Assembly: GCF_020524495.1 (NCBI RefSeq)
Contig: NZ_JAIVLB010000001.1
Coordinates: 1-64,000, forward strand
Source of the DNA: Bacillus stratosphericus
GTDB taxonomy: Bacteria > Bacillota > Bacilli > Bacillales > Bacillaceae
Length of the DNA stretch: 64,000 nucleotides
Direction of reading: 5' to 3'
How positions within the stretch are numbered: position 1 is the stretch's first letter; every line of letters starts with the position of its first letter. The notes beneath the pieces were generated by a model that was not told the origin of the DNA, did not search any database, and saw only the letters and a list, made by a program, of their open reading frames with translations. Position numbers and translations under genes: made by a program. Shown here one piece after another: positions 34,729 through 43,737 of the stretch.

Positions 34729-35256
34729 TTATACTTGATTCACTCGATCCTGCTCTTCGTCCTTAATATCCTGGTGAGAGTGAGCAATGCGGCTTGCTGC
34801 TGCTGCGGCAAGAGCAGCGACAAGATCATCAAGGAAGGTATGCACTTCACCTGGACGACCTTCATCTAATTCTCGAATAATCCCAAATTTTTCTTTATCT
34901 AAATAACCGAAGTTCGTCAAACCGATTGATCCATATACATTGACAATGGAAAGCGGAATAATCTCGTCAATTCCATATAACGGCTCATCTGTTTCAACTA
35001 AGTGCTGTAAAGGTTCTGGCAAAAGCTTTTTTTCTGCCAGCTGATCAAGAGCCAGCCCTGTCAAAACAGCGTGGACAATTTCCCTTTTATTCAGCACTTT
35101 TTCAACATTTTCAATGCAGACACTAAGTAGAAGATTGGGCTTATATTTTTCTTGAAGCTTGAGTACAATCTGTGCGATATCTTCAATTTTCACTCCACGT
35201 TCGTTTAACATTTGTTTTGTAATGCGAACCATTTCGTTCATTGTATACTTTTTCAA
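34729..35256 (-). CDS. ypjQ: Phosphatidylglycerophosphatase A-like protein YpjQ
   Basis: A protein of about 175 residues with the PgpA-like fold (RGVKIEDIAQIVLKLQEKY at the N-terminal end; DEIIPLSIVNVYGSIGLTNFGYLDK; LDEGRPGEVHTFLDDLVAALAAAAASRIAHSH). The acidic HTFLDD region corresponds to the PgpA active site. A TTG at 35256 fits the AGAAGGAG site better than the ATG abutting it. ypjP lies directly upstream. Confidence 0.82.
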   Translation of the reverse strand: MKKYTMNEMVRITKQMLNERGVKIEDIAQIVLKLQEKYKPNLLLSVCIENVEKVLNKREIVHAVLTGLALDQLAEKKLLPEPLQHLVETDEPLYGIDEIIPLSIVNVYGSIGLTNFGYLDKEKFGIIRELDEGRPGEVHTFLDDLVAALAAAAASRIAHSHQDIKDEEQDRVNQV

Positions 35257-35274
35257 TTGGGCTGACATCTCCTT

Positions 35275-35892
35275 CTAGTGGCTCATCCAGCTCGGCGGGG
35301 TGTTTTTGTCCCAGTAAATATTGCCGAGTTCATGATGCGTCTGGAATCCATCTTCTGCTGTATGGTAATGAAAGTTAAACCAATATCCGCTGTGAGGCGG
35401 CTGATCTCTTCTCACATGAAAACGAAGCAAATCTCCCCCGGTCTTCTGGTTGTATATGTGGAAGATTTTTTCGCCTTTTCCGCCACAAGGTTGATCAGTT
35501 AAAACCACATCTTGAAATTTTTCGTCATCTTTGAAATTTGTTAAAAAGTCCGTTAACACTTGTTCAATCTTCGGTTGAATCTCTTCTCTGTACTCGTCTT
35601 CAATGACAGGTGTGATTTTATCACCAAATTTGAGAAAGGATTGGTTTTCTGCACTTGATAGAACCGCCTGCTTATATTGCTCAAAGGGATCTATCTGCTC
35701 TTCTTTGTCCTCTTGTTTCAGTTCCCAGTTGTTCGTTTCATCTGATGTATCATAAACAGCTGTATAAATTGATTTATCAGATGAAGAAAGTTCAGATGGC
35801 TTGTCTGTCATCAAAGCCGATGGAGGAGAGATTAAACCAAAAGTTGCGATCGTAAAGAGTGCAACAAGCGTTTTTCTCATCCACATCTTCAT
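35275..35892 (-). CDS. ypjP: YpjP-like secreted protein
   Basis: A 205-residue protein with an N-terminal signal peptide (KTLVALFTIATFGLISPPSA), an acidic Ser-rich linker and a C-terminal domain (YREEIQPKIEQVLTDFL, LLRFHVRRDQPPHSGYWFNFHYHTAEDGF). It is probably exported. ypjP and ypjQ are neighbours in B. subtilis too. GGAAGGAATTAG precedes the start. Function unknown. Confidence 0.83.
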   Translation of the reverse strand: MKMWMRKTLVALFTIATFGLISPPSALMTDKPSELSSSDKSIYTAVYDTSDETNNWELKQEDKEEQIDPFEQYKQAVLSSAENQSFLKFGDKITPVIEDEYREEIQPKIEQVLTDFLTNFKDDEKFQDVVLTDQPCGGKGEKIFHIYNQKTGGDLLRFHVRRDQPPHSGYWFNFHYHTAEDGFQTHHELGNIYWDKNTPPSWMSH

Positions 35893-36045
35893 GATATCTA
35901 ATTCCTTCCATAAGTTATCATACTGCTATTCTAGCATATAATGAATTTTCAGTCATTCAATTTGGTCACTGATTTGAGACTTTCTTTTTCATGATAAAAC
36001 GTTTACAATAACAGTAACGACGACTAAAATTTGGGAGGAATGGGT

Positions 36046-36120
36046 ATGCTTGAAGGTTTTTTCGTCACAGCTTCCTTGCTGACATTATTTTATTTTGTCT
36101 ATATGGAGATCACAGATTAA
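36046..36120 (+). CDS. 24-residue single-span membrane peptide
   Basis: ATG at 36046 follows a strong GGGAGGAATGGGT site. The product, MLEGFFVTASLLTLFYFVYM plus a short acidic end (EITD), is almost entirely one transmembrane helix. A terminator-like hairpin follows immediately, making a self-contained transcription unit between ypjP and ypiP. No family is recognised. Confidence 0.65.
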   Translation: MLEGFFVTASLLTLFYFVYMEITD

Positions 36121-36143
36121 AAGCCCTGAATAAGGGCTTATTT
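36120..36143 (+). terminator. Terminator of the 24-residue peptide gene
   Basis: AAGCCCTGAATAAGGGCTTATTTC: AAGCCC/GGGCTT stem with T-rich end. Confidence 0.65.
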
Positions 36144-36172
36144 CAATTGGTGACAAAAAACTGAAATACTGT

Positions 36173-36967
36173 TTATTTTCGTCCTTTGTCTTCTTTTATT
36201 GTGAGATATCCATAATGGAATTGAGCTGTTTTTCGTTTGATAACTTGAAATTGGTAGGAGTCCGCTGTAAATCGGGTGCTTTTCCAATGATCTTTTAACA
36301 CAACTCTTTTTCTCGCCACTCTCATCGCTTCTTGCAAGGCCATTTCGTGGTGAAAATGGTGCTCTGCCACATGACGAAGCGGCCTTATACTTGTCGATTC
36401 TTGTATCGTTTCCTTGAACATTGGATCGAAATAGACGATATCAAATGAACGATCAGGGAGTTTTTTTAACTGCTGGATACTGTCTCCACTTATGACTGAT
36501 ATCCGTTTCATCGCTTCATCTGCCTCAGCTACACCCGTTTCCCATGTGTTTAGTCCTTCTCGAACAAGTAATGCCGTCATCGGATTCTTTTCGATACCGA
36601 CCACTTTCCCATTAGGACCTGCTGCACAGCTTGCGGTAATCGCATCAGACCCTAAGCCAAGCGTACAATCTAAAAAGGAATCGCCCAGCTTAAGCTGGGC
36701 TGCTTCAATTAATGGATCCTTTTCGCCACGCAGGATTCGCTTCACTCTAAACATCGCTGAGCTTGGATGGAAGAAGAACTTTTCGCCATTTGGCTGATAC
36801 CATTCAAACCTTTCTTTTCCAACAACAAGTACGTCCCCGCATTTAATCGCAAGCTGCTTCACGGATTGTTTACGCCGCTCTACATACTCACCTTGCAAAG
36901 CCTCTGCCAGTGACTTTGCTGTTTCAATCGTTTGTTCATTTGTTCTAAAGCTTGTTGTAATGAGCAT
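36173..36967 (-). CDS. ypiP: YpiP, class I SAM-dependent methyltransferase
   Basis: A 264-residue methyltransferase. Motif I is FLDCTLGLGSDAITASCAAG, then VVGIEKNPMTALLVREGL, and the catalytic-type motif DIVYFDPMF suggests RNA-methyltransferase ancestry (RsmJ-like). It matches YpiP of B. subtilis in position. The start follows GATGGAGGAACGAC. Substrate unknown. Confidence 0.85.
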   Translation of the reverse strand: MLITTSFRTNEQTIETAKSLAEALQGEYVERRKQSVKQLAIKCGDVLVVGKERFEWYQPNGEKFFFHPSSAMFRVKRILRGEKDPLIEAAQLKLGDSFLDCTLGLGSDAITASCAAGPNGKVVGIEKNPMTALLVREGLNTWETGVAEADEAMKRISVISGDSIQQLKKLPDRSFDIVYFDPMFKETIQESTSIRPLRHVAEHHFHHEMALQEAMRVARKRVVLKDHWKSTRFTADSYQFQVIKRKTAQFHYGYLTIKEDKGRK

Positions 36968-36990
36968 GTCGTTCCTCCATCATGATCAAG

Positions 36991-37024
36991 AAAAAATGTC
37001 CTGAGCAGATCACAGGGCATTTTA
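36991..37024 (-). terminator. Terminator of brxA
   Basis: AAAATG-CCTG / CAGG-CATTTT imperfect stem behind the brxA stop codon. Confidence 0.5.
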
Positions 37025-37033
37025 ACATTTGTA

Positions 37034-37468
37034 TTAGCAATGTTTTTCAAATGCAGATAATACATTTTTCATGATATCTTCCATTTCATGACCTTCAATT
37101 TCGTCACGGGGGATAAAGTGAACAAGTTCATTTCCTTTTAAAAGTGCCATAGAAGGAGATGATGGCTCTTCACCTGTGAAGTATTCTCTCATTTTTGCTG
37201 TTGCTTCCCGATCCTGACCAGCAAATACTGTGACGATTCGATCTGGAGCTTTTTCTGCCTTCATCACAGCTTGAGTGGCAGCTGGGCGTGCTAAGCCTGC
37301 AGCACATCCGCATACAGAATTAACCACAACAAATGTTGTTCCTTCTGCTTCTTGCATCGTTTGTTCTACTTCTTCTTCCGTTGTTAGTTCTTGGAATCCT
37401 GCACTTGTCAGCTCTTGACGCATAGGCACAACGAGCTGGCGCATATATTCTTCATATGCCATTGACAT
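37034..37468 (-). CDS. brxA: Bacilliredoxin BrxA (YphP)
   Basis: A 144-residue thioredoxin-fold protein with the unusual CGC active site (NSVCGCAAG, Cys53 and Cys55). It removes bacillithiol from mixed disulfides on client proteins. The length matches B. subtilis BrxA, and the family block GLARPAATQAVMKAEKAPDR is present. The start at 37468 follows AGAGGGGGC. Works with bacillithiol, whose synthesis gene bshB2 is also in this window. Confidence 0.95.
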   Translation of the reverse strand: MSMAYEEYMRQLVVPMRQELTSAGFQELTTEEEVEQTMQEAEGTTFVVVNSVCGCAAGLARPAATQAVMKAEKAPDRIVTVFAGQDREATAKMREYFTGEEPSSPSMALLKGNELVHFIPRDEIEGHEMEDIMKNVLSAFEKHC

Positions 37469-37549
37469 AAAAAAGCCCCCTCTAAAATCCTTATGTTGTG
37501 AATAAAGGATACTATAGAGAGAGCCAATTTTCAAATGTTCGATTTCAGA

Positions 37550-39226
37550 TTAAATTTTCATGATTCCGCCTGTATTGGCTGATGTCACAAGTTTTGAATA
37601 TCTAGCCAGATAGCCAGTTTTCACTTTTGGCTCAAAGCCTTTCCAGTTCGCTTTTCTTTTTTCCCATTCTTCTTCTGGAATATCTACGCTTAAAATGCGC
37701 TGTTCAATATCGACCACGACATGGTCGCCATTTTCAACAAAGGCAAGCGGGCCGCCCTCAGCTGCCTCTGGAGAGACGTGTCCAATGGACAAGCCGCGAG
37801 AAGCCCCGGAAAAACGTCCGTCAGTAATTAAAGCAACCTTTGGTCCAAGACCCATTCCGACAATTTGTGAAGTAGGTGCAAGCATTTCTGGCATACCAGG
37901 TCCGCCTTTAGGCCCTTCATAGCGAATAATGACAACATGGCCTGCTTCTACCTTTCTATTAATGATGCCTTCAAGAGCTTCTTCTTGTGATTCAAATACG
38001 ATCGCAGGTCCCTCGTGGCGTGTGATCCCATCTTGTACCCCGCCCGTCTTAATGATGGCTCCATCTGGCGCAAGGTTTCCAAATAAAACGGCTAAGCCGC
38101 CCTTTTCAGTAAATGGCTTGTCGATGGGGTAGATGACGTTATAGTCTTTGACCTCATGTCCTGCAATGTTCTCACCAAGCGTTTTCGCTGTGACGGTCAT
38201 TGTATCTAAATGAAGTGCTCCTTCTTTCTTAGACAGTTCATTTAGCGCAGCTGTGACACCGCCAGCTTCATGTAAATCTTCAATATATACATCTGAAGCT
38301 GGAGCAAGTTTTGATAAATGAGGCACACGCTCTGCTACTTCATTGATACGTTCAAGTGAATATTCAACACCTGCTTCATTTGCAATCGCCAGTGTATGAA
38401 GAACTGTATTGGTTGAACCACCAAGTGCCATATCTAATGCAAATGCGTTATCAATTGCTTTTTCTGTGACAATATCACGTGGTTTAATATCCTTTTTAAT
38501 GAGCTCCATCAATTGTTTTGCTGACTTTTTCGCAAATTCTCTTCGCTCTGGTGATGTCGCCAAAATCGTTCCATTTCCAGGAAGAGCGATACCAAGTGCC
38601 TCTGCTAAACAGTTCATTGAGTTTGCGGTGAACATTCCTGAACAAGATCCACAGGTTGGACAACCAAACTGCTCTAATTCATTTAATTCTTCTTCATTAA
38701 TTTTACCTGACTGGTAAGCGCCAACGCCTTCAAATACGGAAGAAAGAGAAATTTTTCTACCATCACTTGTTCTACCTGCTTCCATTGGGCCACCGCTGAC
38801 AAAGACAGTCGGAATATTGACGCGCATCGCTGCCATCATCATGCCTGGTGTGATTTTATCACAGTTAGGAATACAAACCATTCCATCAAACCAGTGAGCA
38901 GACACAACGGTCTCTACTGAGTCAGCAATGATTTCGCGGCTTGGTAAAGAATATCTCATCCCGATATGTCCCATTGCGATTCCGTCATCGACTCCAATCG
39001 TATTGAATTCAAAAGGGACCCCGCCAGCTTCCCGAATGGCTTGTTTCACAATTTTTCCGAATTCCTGAAGATGGACATGTCCAGGGACAATATCAATATA
39101 GGAATTACATACGGCAATAAACGGCTTGCCGAAATCCTCATCTTTTACCCCCGCTGCTCTAAGTAAGCTTCGGTGAGGTGCTCTGTCAATGCCTTGTTTA
39201 ATCATATTACTTCGTAGTTCTGCCAT
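37550..39226 (-). CDS. ilvD: Dihydroxy-acid dehydratase IlvD
   Basis: A 558-residue iron-sulfur enzyme of valine, leucine and isoleucine synthesis. Motifs: [16 protein letters not shown] (cluster Cys), [39 protein letters not shown], and the C-terminal [20 protein letters not shown] with [27 protein letters not shown] precedes the ATG. Probably under CodY, as in B. subtilis. Confidence 0.96.
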   Translation of the reverse strand: MAELRSNMIKQGIDRAPHRSLLRAAGVKDEDFGKPFIAVCNSYIDIVPGHVHLQEFGKIVKQAIREAGGVPFEFNTIGVDDGIAMGHIGMRYSLPSREIIADSVETVVSAHWFDGMVCIPNCDKITPGMMMAAMRVNIPTVFVSGGPMEAGRTSDGRKISLSSVFEGVGAYQSGKINEEELNELEQFGCPTCGSCSGMFTANSMNCLAEALGIALPGNGTILATSPERREFAKKSAKQLMELIKKDIKPRDIVTEKAIDNAFALDMALGGSTNTVLHTLAIANEAGVEYSLERINEVAERVPHLSKLAPASDVYIEDLHEAGGVTAALNELSKKEGALHLDTMTVTAKTLGENIAGHEVKDYNVIYPIDKPFTEKGGLAVLFGNLAPDGAIIKTGGVQDGITRHEGPAIVFESQEEALEGIINRKVEAGHVVIIRYEGPKGGPGMPEMLAPTSQIVGMGLGPKVALITDGRFSGASRGLSIGHVSPEAAEGGPLAFVENGDHVVVDIEQRILSVDIPEEEWEKRKANWKGFEPKVKTGYLARYSKLVTSANTGGIMKI

Positions 39227-39293
39227 CTTATTAAAAGCCTCCTATACTACAAGTCTCGTTCAATGCATGATTTAAAATTGATTTTATTTTAAG

Positions 39294-39308
39294 AATTTTC
39301 TGTTTATT
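39294..39308. promoter_or_regulatory. CodY-box-like sequence upstream of ilvD
   Basis: AATTTTCTGTTTATT matches AATTTTCWGAAAATT with three differences, about 70 bp before ilvD. ilvD is CodY-repressed in B. subtilis. Confidence 0.3.
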
Positions 39309-39498
39309 TAGCCACCTATGAATAACTGATGACCAATATAACTACTGAAGCAAGCGCTCAGCAAGGATCGTGTCATAAAATCTGACCTCCAATATTCTAT
39401 ATTGGTATTACTATATAGAGTTTTTTCGCATATTTCAACAATATTCAAAATAATTTTTCTAAAAAAATTTTTCTATCTATAAAAAGCATGATTTTAGA

Positions 39499-39530
39499 AA
39501 ACAAGCTGCATTTTACTGGCAGCTTGTTCA
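39499..39530 (-). terminator. Terminator of ypgR
   Basis: GAACAAGCTG / CAGCTTGTTTTC hairpin behind the ypgR stop codon. Confidence 0.7.
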
Positions 39531-39539
39531 TTATCCTCA

Positions 39540-40676
39540 TTATTCTGACGCATTTTTTCTGCTTTCTGTCATTTGTTTCCACACAGAACCTTTAGCTTCT
39601 TCCCCAAGCTCAATTCGCTCAATCGCCATTTTAACTTGAAGACTGACTTCAAATTCAGGATCCTGCTCCGCTTCTTTCAATGCTTCAAGTGCCGTTTCGT
39701 CCCCTTCTTCATAAAGGAACATGGCCGCACGCCAGCGGACGAGCTTACTTGAGTCCTTTAATGCTGCGATCATTGCTCCTATAGCACTAGGGTCGCCAAG
39801 ATCGGAAATACAGTCTCCGGCTGTTCTGCGGACCGTGACTGTTTTGTCTTCAAGTCCTTTATATAAGATAGGCAGGATCGCAGGGTCTTCAATCATTCCA
39901 GCGTTGACAACTGCTTGTCTACGAATAGATGTCTTTGGATCTTCCATCGCTTTTATTAAAACGGGTATATCCTTTGTTTCAGGCTGCATTTGCTCTAAAT
40001 GGGCAAAACGTTTTTTCCAATCTTCCTCGCGCAGCATCTCTTCTGTGACGTCATATGCTTGACGATTCACCTGTTTATCTACAGCCTCTTGTCCTTCCTT
40101 GACCGCCTCTGTTAATCGGGTTAAACGATCGTCATCATAAGCTGCTTGGAGCTCTTCTGTGACCTCTTGGCCGATATGAGCAAATTCTCCAAAACGAACG
40201 CCGTGTTCTTTCCACACACGTTCAAATACAACATTGTCAGAACTACTTCTTAACTTTAAGATGGCTGCTTGGAAGCATTCAGGCATTCCAAACCGCTCTT
40301 CCCTTTCACCGTCCGTCAGCTTAACCTGCATCGGAATGCCATTAAACATTTGAACAAACACTTTCACTTCTCCAAATGTGTCATCCCCTGACTGCGCTCC
40401 TTCCTGAAGTGCTTGTGTGTCTTGACCAAAGGCTTCTCGGACCTGCTGTAAAATGCCCTGCCAGTCGAACTTTGCATTTCGCTCGACAGCTAAAAAATCC
40501 GCAACGTGATAGACCCCTTTTATACCTTCAATGTTTAAGATGCGCTTGATCATCTCAGGCGCTTCGTCTTTTTGATCTTTCTTATAGTTGTTGCTTTTCC
40601 CACCGGCTAGCGCTTCAGTCAAAATGACTTTCATTGTATTCGGACTTGGCGTCGGTTCTATTGCAGTTATTTTCAT
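39540..40676 (-). CDS. ypgR: YpgR, NifU-N-like and HEAT-repeat protein
   Basis: A 378-residue soluble protein. The N-terminus (ITAIEPTPSPNTMKVILTEAL; IEGIKGVYHVADFLAVERNA) is a Scaffold/NifU-N-type domain. The C-terminal part has HEAT repeats (DPKTSIRRQAVVNAGMIEDP, DKTVTVRRTAGDCISDLGDP, DSSKLVRWRAAMFLYEEGDE). Often annotated as virulence factor or conserved protein; the function is unknown. Matches B. subtilis YpgR in length. Confidence 0.87.
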   Translation of the reverse strand: MKITAIEPTPSPNTMKVILTEALAGGKSNNYKKDQKDEAPEMIKRILNIEGIKGVYHVADFLAVERNAKFDWQGILQQVREAFGQDTQALQEGAQSGDDTFGEVKVFVQMFNGIPMQVKLTDGEREERFGMPECFQAAILKLRSSSDNVVFERVWKEHGVRFGEFAHIGQEVTEELQAAYDDDRLTRLTEAVKEGQEAVDKQVNRQAYDVTEEMLREEDWKKRFAHLEQMQPETKDIPVLIKAMEDPKTSIRRQAVVNAGMIEDPAILPILYKGLEDKTVTVRRTAGDCISDLGDPSAIGAMIAALKDSSKLVRWRAAMFLYEEGDETALEALKEAEQDPEFEVSLQVKMAIERIELGEEAKGSVWKQMTESRKNASE

Positions 40677-40710
40677 CTATACATCCTCCTTACACACATA
40701 AAGACCCTAC

Positions 40711-40929
40711 TCATCTATAAGGCCGAATTCTTCTTTCCACATCTTGATAAATAATTTCACATGAATTCATGACGCTCGTTAGCAAGCTGCCTTCCTGCGT
40801 TGCGATATTGACCGCAAGCAGGCGCACACGATCGATATGAGCGGCAACGTGTCCAGTCAGTTCACACTTTAGCTTGTTTAAGGAGGCAGCTGTCTCCAAT
40901 TGTTTAAGTTGCTTCAAAGAATGCATCAT
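40711..40929 (-). CDS. Hypothetical 72-residue protein downstream of bsaA
   Basis: The start (ATG ATG at 40929/40926) lies just behind the bsaA stop codon, with only a weak site (AATAAG), which suggests coupling. The product is helical and mildly basic (LKQLKQLETAASLNKLKCEL ... VERRIRPYR) with no signal. B. subtilis has the HD-domain ypgQ in this neighbourhood; this is not that protein. No family recognised; could be spurious. Confidence 0.5.
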   Translation of the reverse strand: MMHSLKQLKQLETAASLNKLKCELTGHVAAHIDRVRLLAVNIATQEGSLLTSVMNSCEIIYQDVERRIRPYR

Positions 40930-40930
40930 C

Positions 40931-41413
40931 TTATTTGTCCAATAAAGCGATGATCGAGCTTTCTAATTCTTTTGGCGGTGTTTTAGGCGAGAATCGTTCA
41001 GTGACTTCTCCGTTTTGGTCGACGATAAATTTTGTGAAATTCCATTTCACTGTTTTCGTGCCAAGCACACCTTTTGCATGATTTGTTAAGTGCTTGAAAA
41101 GCGGGTGCGCATGATCGCCATTGACATCTACTTTCGCAAACATCGGGAAGGTCACACCATAATTCAATAAACAGAATTCTTGAATGGCTTCTTCTCCTTC
41201 CGGCTCTTGATTCATAAATTGGTTACACGGAAATCCTAAAATTTCAAGGCCCTTCTCATGATATTGATCATACAACTCTTGTAATTGTTTAAATTGAGGG
41301 GTAAGTCCACATTTGCTAGCTGTATTCACAATCATCAGCACTTTCCCTTTGTAATCTGCCATTGATTTTTCCTGACCGTTAATGGTCTTGACCTGAATAT
41401 CATAAATTGACAT
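40931..41413 (-). CDS. bsaA: Glutathione-peroxidase-family thiol peroxidase BsaA
   Basis: A 160-residue peroxidase of the GPx family. The peroxidatic residue is Cys in NTASKCGLTPQF (not selenocysteine); GFPCNQF and WNFTKFIVDQNG carry the Gln and Trp of the active site. It most likely uses thioredoxin or bacillithiol systems for reduction. AGGAGGCGATGAG precedes the ATG. Confidence 0.93.
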   Translation of the reverse strand: MSIYDIQVKTINGQEKSMADYKGKVLMIVNTASKCGLTPQFKQLQELYDQYHEKGLEILGFPCNQFMNQEPEGEEAIQEFCLLNYGVTFPMFAKVDVNGDHAHPLFKHLTNHAKGVLGTKTVKWNFTKFIVDQNGEVTERFSPKTPPKELESSIIALLDK

Positions 41414-41477
41414 CTCATCGCCTCCTAGGATTCACTTTTACCTATCGTAACATGCTTCTTTTAGCTTTTTATGCTTC

Positions 41478-42466
41478 CTAAAAGAGTCCTGTCACGCTAC
41501 CGTCTTCCAATAAGTCCATCTCCAGTGCGGCAGGTTTTCTAGGCAGTCCAGGCATGGTGAGAATGCTGCCGGTGAAAGCGACGATAAACCCTGCTCCTAC
41601 AGATGGTTTTAACTCTCGTATCGTAATGGTAAACCCTTTTGGTCTACCAATCAAAGCAGGATTATCCGAAAGAGAGTATTGCGTTTTTGCCATACAAACA
41701 GGCAAATCCGCCCAGCCGTTTTGCTCTATTGCTGCCAGCTGGTTTCTTGCTTTTGATGTCAAGGTTACGCCGTCTGCCCCGTAGACCACTTGCGCTATTT
41801 TCGATAGCTTTTCTTCAATGGAATCTTTCTCCTCATACAAATAGGAAAAGCTGTTCTTGTTCTTTTCAATGAGTGTCGCTAGTTCCTCTGCAATTGCTGT
41901 CCCGCCAGCACCTCCTTCTTCCCACACATTCACCGCTTTGACTGGATGCCCATGCGTTTCGCACCAATCTTCTATCGCTTGAATCTCTTCTTTTGTATCT
42001 GTGATAAAACGATTCACTGCGACGATGTATGGAAGACCGAAGGCTTGTACTGTTTCAATATGCTTTTCTAAATTATGTATACCTTGTAATACTGCATGTA
42101 CATTCTCTTCTTGGAGCTCCGTTTTTTGCATTCCGCCATGCATCTTTAATGCTCTGACAGTTGCCACAATCACAACTGCACCTGGTTTGAAATCTCCTGC
42201 TCTTGTTAAGGCTTGACCTAGCCCGACTGTCACGGTGGATTTTCCTTCACCTGCTGGCGTTGGGTTAATTGAGGTCACAAGAATCACTTTTCCTTCTTTT
42301 TGTTCCTTTAAACGATCAAAAATGGTCAAAGAGATTTTCGCTTTTGTGAAACCATAGCATTCTAATTCTTCGTCATGTATTTGCAGCTTTGCTGCAATGT
42401 CTTGAATAGGTCTTAGCTTTGCCTTTTGGGCAATTCAATATCTGATAAATGCTTTGTTATCATCAA
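41478..42466 (-). pseudogene. fhs: Formate-tetrahydrofolate ligase (fhs) with N-terminal frameshift and large in-frame internal deletion
   Basis: The 5' end (42466) reads MITKHLSDIE after AAGGAGGCC. It then loses frame by one base near 42435: the native-looking continuation AQKAKLRPIQDIAAKLQIHDEEL lies in another frame. The P-loop GEGKSTVTVGLGQAL follows, but the sequence jumps near 42195 directly to GAVVIVATVRALKMHGG, skipping about 230 residues expected in a 558-residue enzyme. From the jump to the stop at 41478 the C-terminal third is intact (GGAGGTAIAEELA, GAGFIVAFTGSILTMPGLPR). The enzyme cannot be complete. Confidence 0.88.
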
Positions 42467-42600
42467 TATATGGCCTCCTTTTTTACAGAAACAAGTGAGT
42501 TTTTGCTCTATTTTTCATTGTAACATAATTGAAACATTGAAATATCGCCAGAAAGTTCCTATAATGAAGTGAAATTAGCTTTGGTTCAGGGGGTGGCGAG

Positions 42601-43509
42601 TTGCCTATTAACATACCAGTTCATCTGCCAGCAAAACAGATACTAGAGAGCGAAAATATTTTCGTCATGGATGAGACAAGGGCATTCAAGCAAGATATCC
42701 GTCCTTTGAATATCGTGATCTTAAATTTAATGCCAAAAAAAATACAAACTGAAACACAGCTTCTGAGAATGCTCGGTAATTCTCCTTTACAAGTGTACTT
42801 TACGTTTTTGATTCCAAGTTCTCATACACCGAAGAATACATCAAGAGAGCATCTAGATGAATTTTATACAACCTTTGAATCGATTCGGAATAAAAAATTT
42901 GATGGAATGATCATCACCGGCGCACCAATTGAGCTTTTATCTTTTGAAGAAGTTTCCTATTGGAAAGAGCTGCAAGACATTTTGGACTGGAGTAAAGCCA
43001 ATGTGACGTCTACCCTTCATATATGCTGGGGTGCACAGGCAGGCCTATATCACCACTACGGTATTGAAAAAATCAAGCTTCATGAGAAAAAATTCGGCGT
43101 GTTTGAACATCTTGTTAAAGAGAAAAAAGAAAGATTAGTTAGAGGTTTCGATGAAGTATACTATGTCCCACATTCTAGGCATACAGATATTAATACAGAA
43201 CAATTAAAAAACACACCAAATCTAAAGGTATTAAGCACGTCTGAAGAAGCTGGTGTTTGCTTAATTGTTTCAGATGATGATAAACAAGTCTTTTTAACTG
43301 GACATCCTGAATACGATACAGACACATTGAAGCAGGAATATGAAAGAGATTTGTTGAAACATGATAAAGTCAAAAAACCCGTCAACTATTTTATAGAAGA
43401 TGGTGACACATTAGTCCCTGTGAATCGCTGGAAAGCCCATGCAACCTTACTTTTTATGAATTGGCTTAATTATTATGTTTATCAAGAAACACCCTATGTA
43501 TGGGAATAA
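42601..43509 (+). CDS. metA: Homoserine O-acetyl/succinyltransferase MetA
   Basis: A 302-residue enzyme of methionine synthesis, MetA type. Blocks: [68 protein letters not shown] with the nucleophile Cys, and [10 protein letters not shown] with the catalytic His. The start is TTG at 42601, behind GGGGGTGGCGAG. Bacillus members generally use acetyl-CoA despite older succinyltransferase labels. No riboswitch was seen in the short leader. Confidence 0.93.
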   Translation: MPINIPVHLPAKQILESENIFVMDETRAFKQDIRPLNIVILNLMPKKIQTETQLLRMLGNSPLQVYFTFLIPSSHTPKNTSREHLDEFYTTFESIRNKKFDGMIITGAPIELLSFEEVSYWKELQDILDWSKANVTSTLHICWGAQAGLYHHYGIEKIKLHEKKFGVFEHLVKEKKERLVRGFDEVYYVPHSRHTDINTEQLKNTPNLKVLSTSEEAGVCLIVSDDDKQVFLTGHPEYDTDTLKQEYERDLLKHDKVKKPVNYFIEDGDTLVPVNRWKAHATLLFMNWLNYYVYQETPYVWE

Positions 43510-43737
43510 ATTAGACTCTGGTCTGATGATAAATATTCAAACTGTGTTAAAATACAAATGGTGCTGTCTTCCATTATCAATTTAGCCTGTTTGTTTTTTA
43601 AAATTAGTTTAATTCTTTCGTAAAGAAAGACCTGCTCTAGCTGCTTATATGTTATCTTTATTTATATGTAGACCTATGAGATTCATAGTTTTCTTACGAA
43701 GTTTTGTTGTTGTTGATTACATTTGAGGTGAATATTC

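Noticed and set aside
42467-42600. SAM riboswitch expected upstream of metA
   Set aside because: The leader is only about 130 bp and lacks the conserved S-box helices.
43510-43737. Possible riboswitch in the ugtP leader
   Set aside because: The region is AT-rich without the conserved cores of the S-box, T-box or lysine classes; no stable terminator/anti-terminator pair was found.
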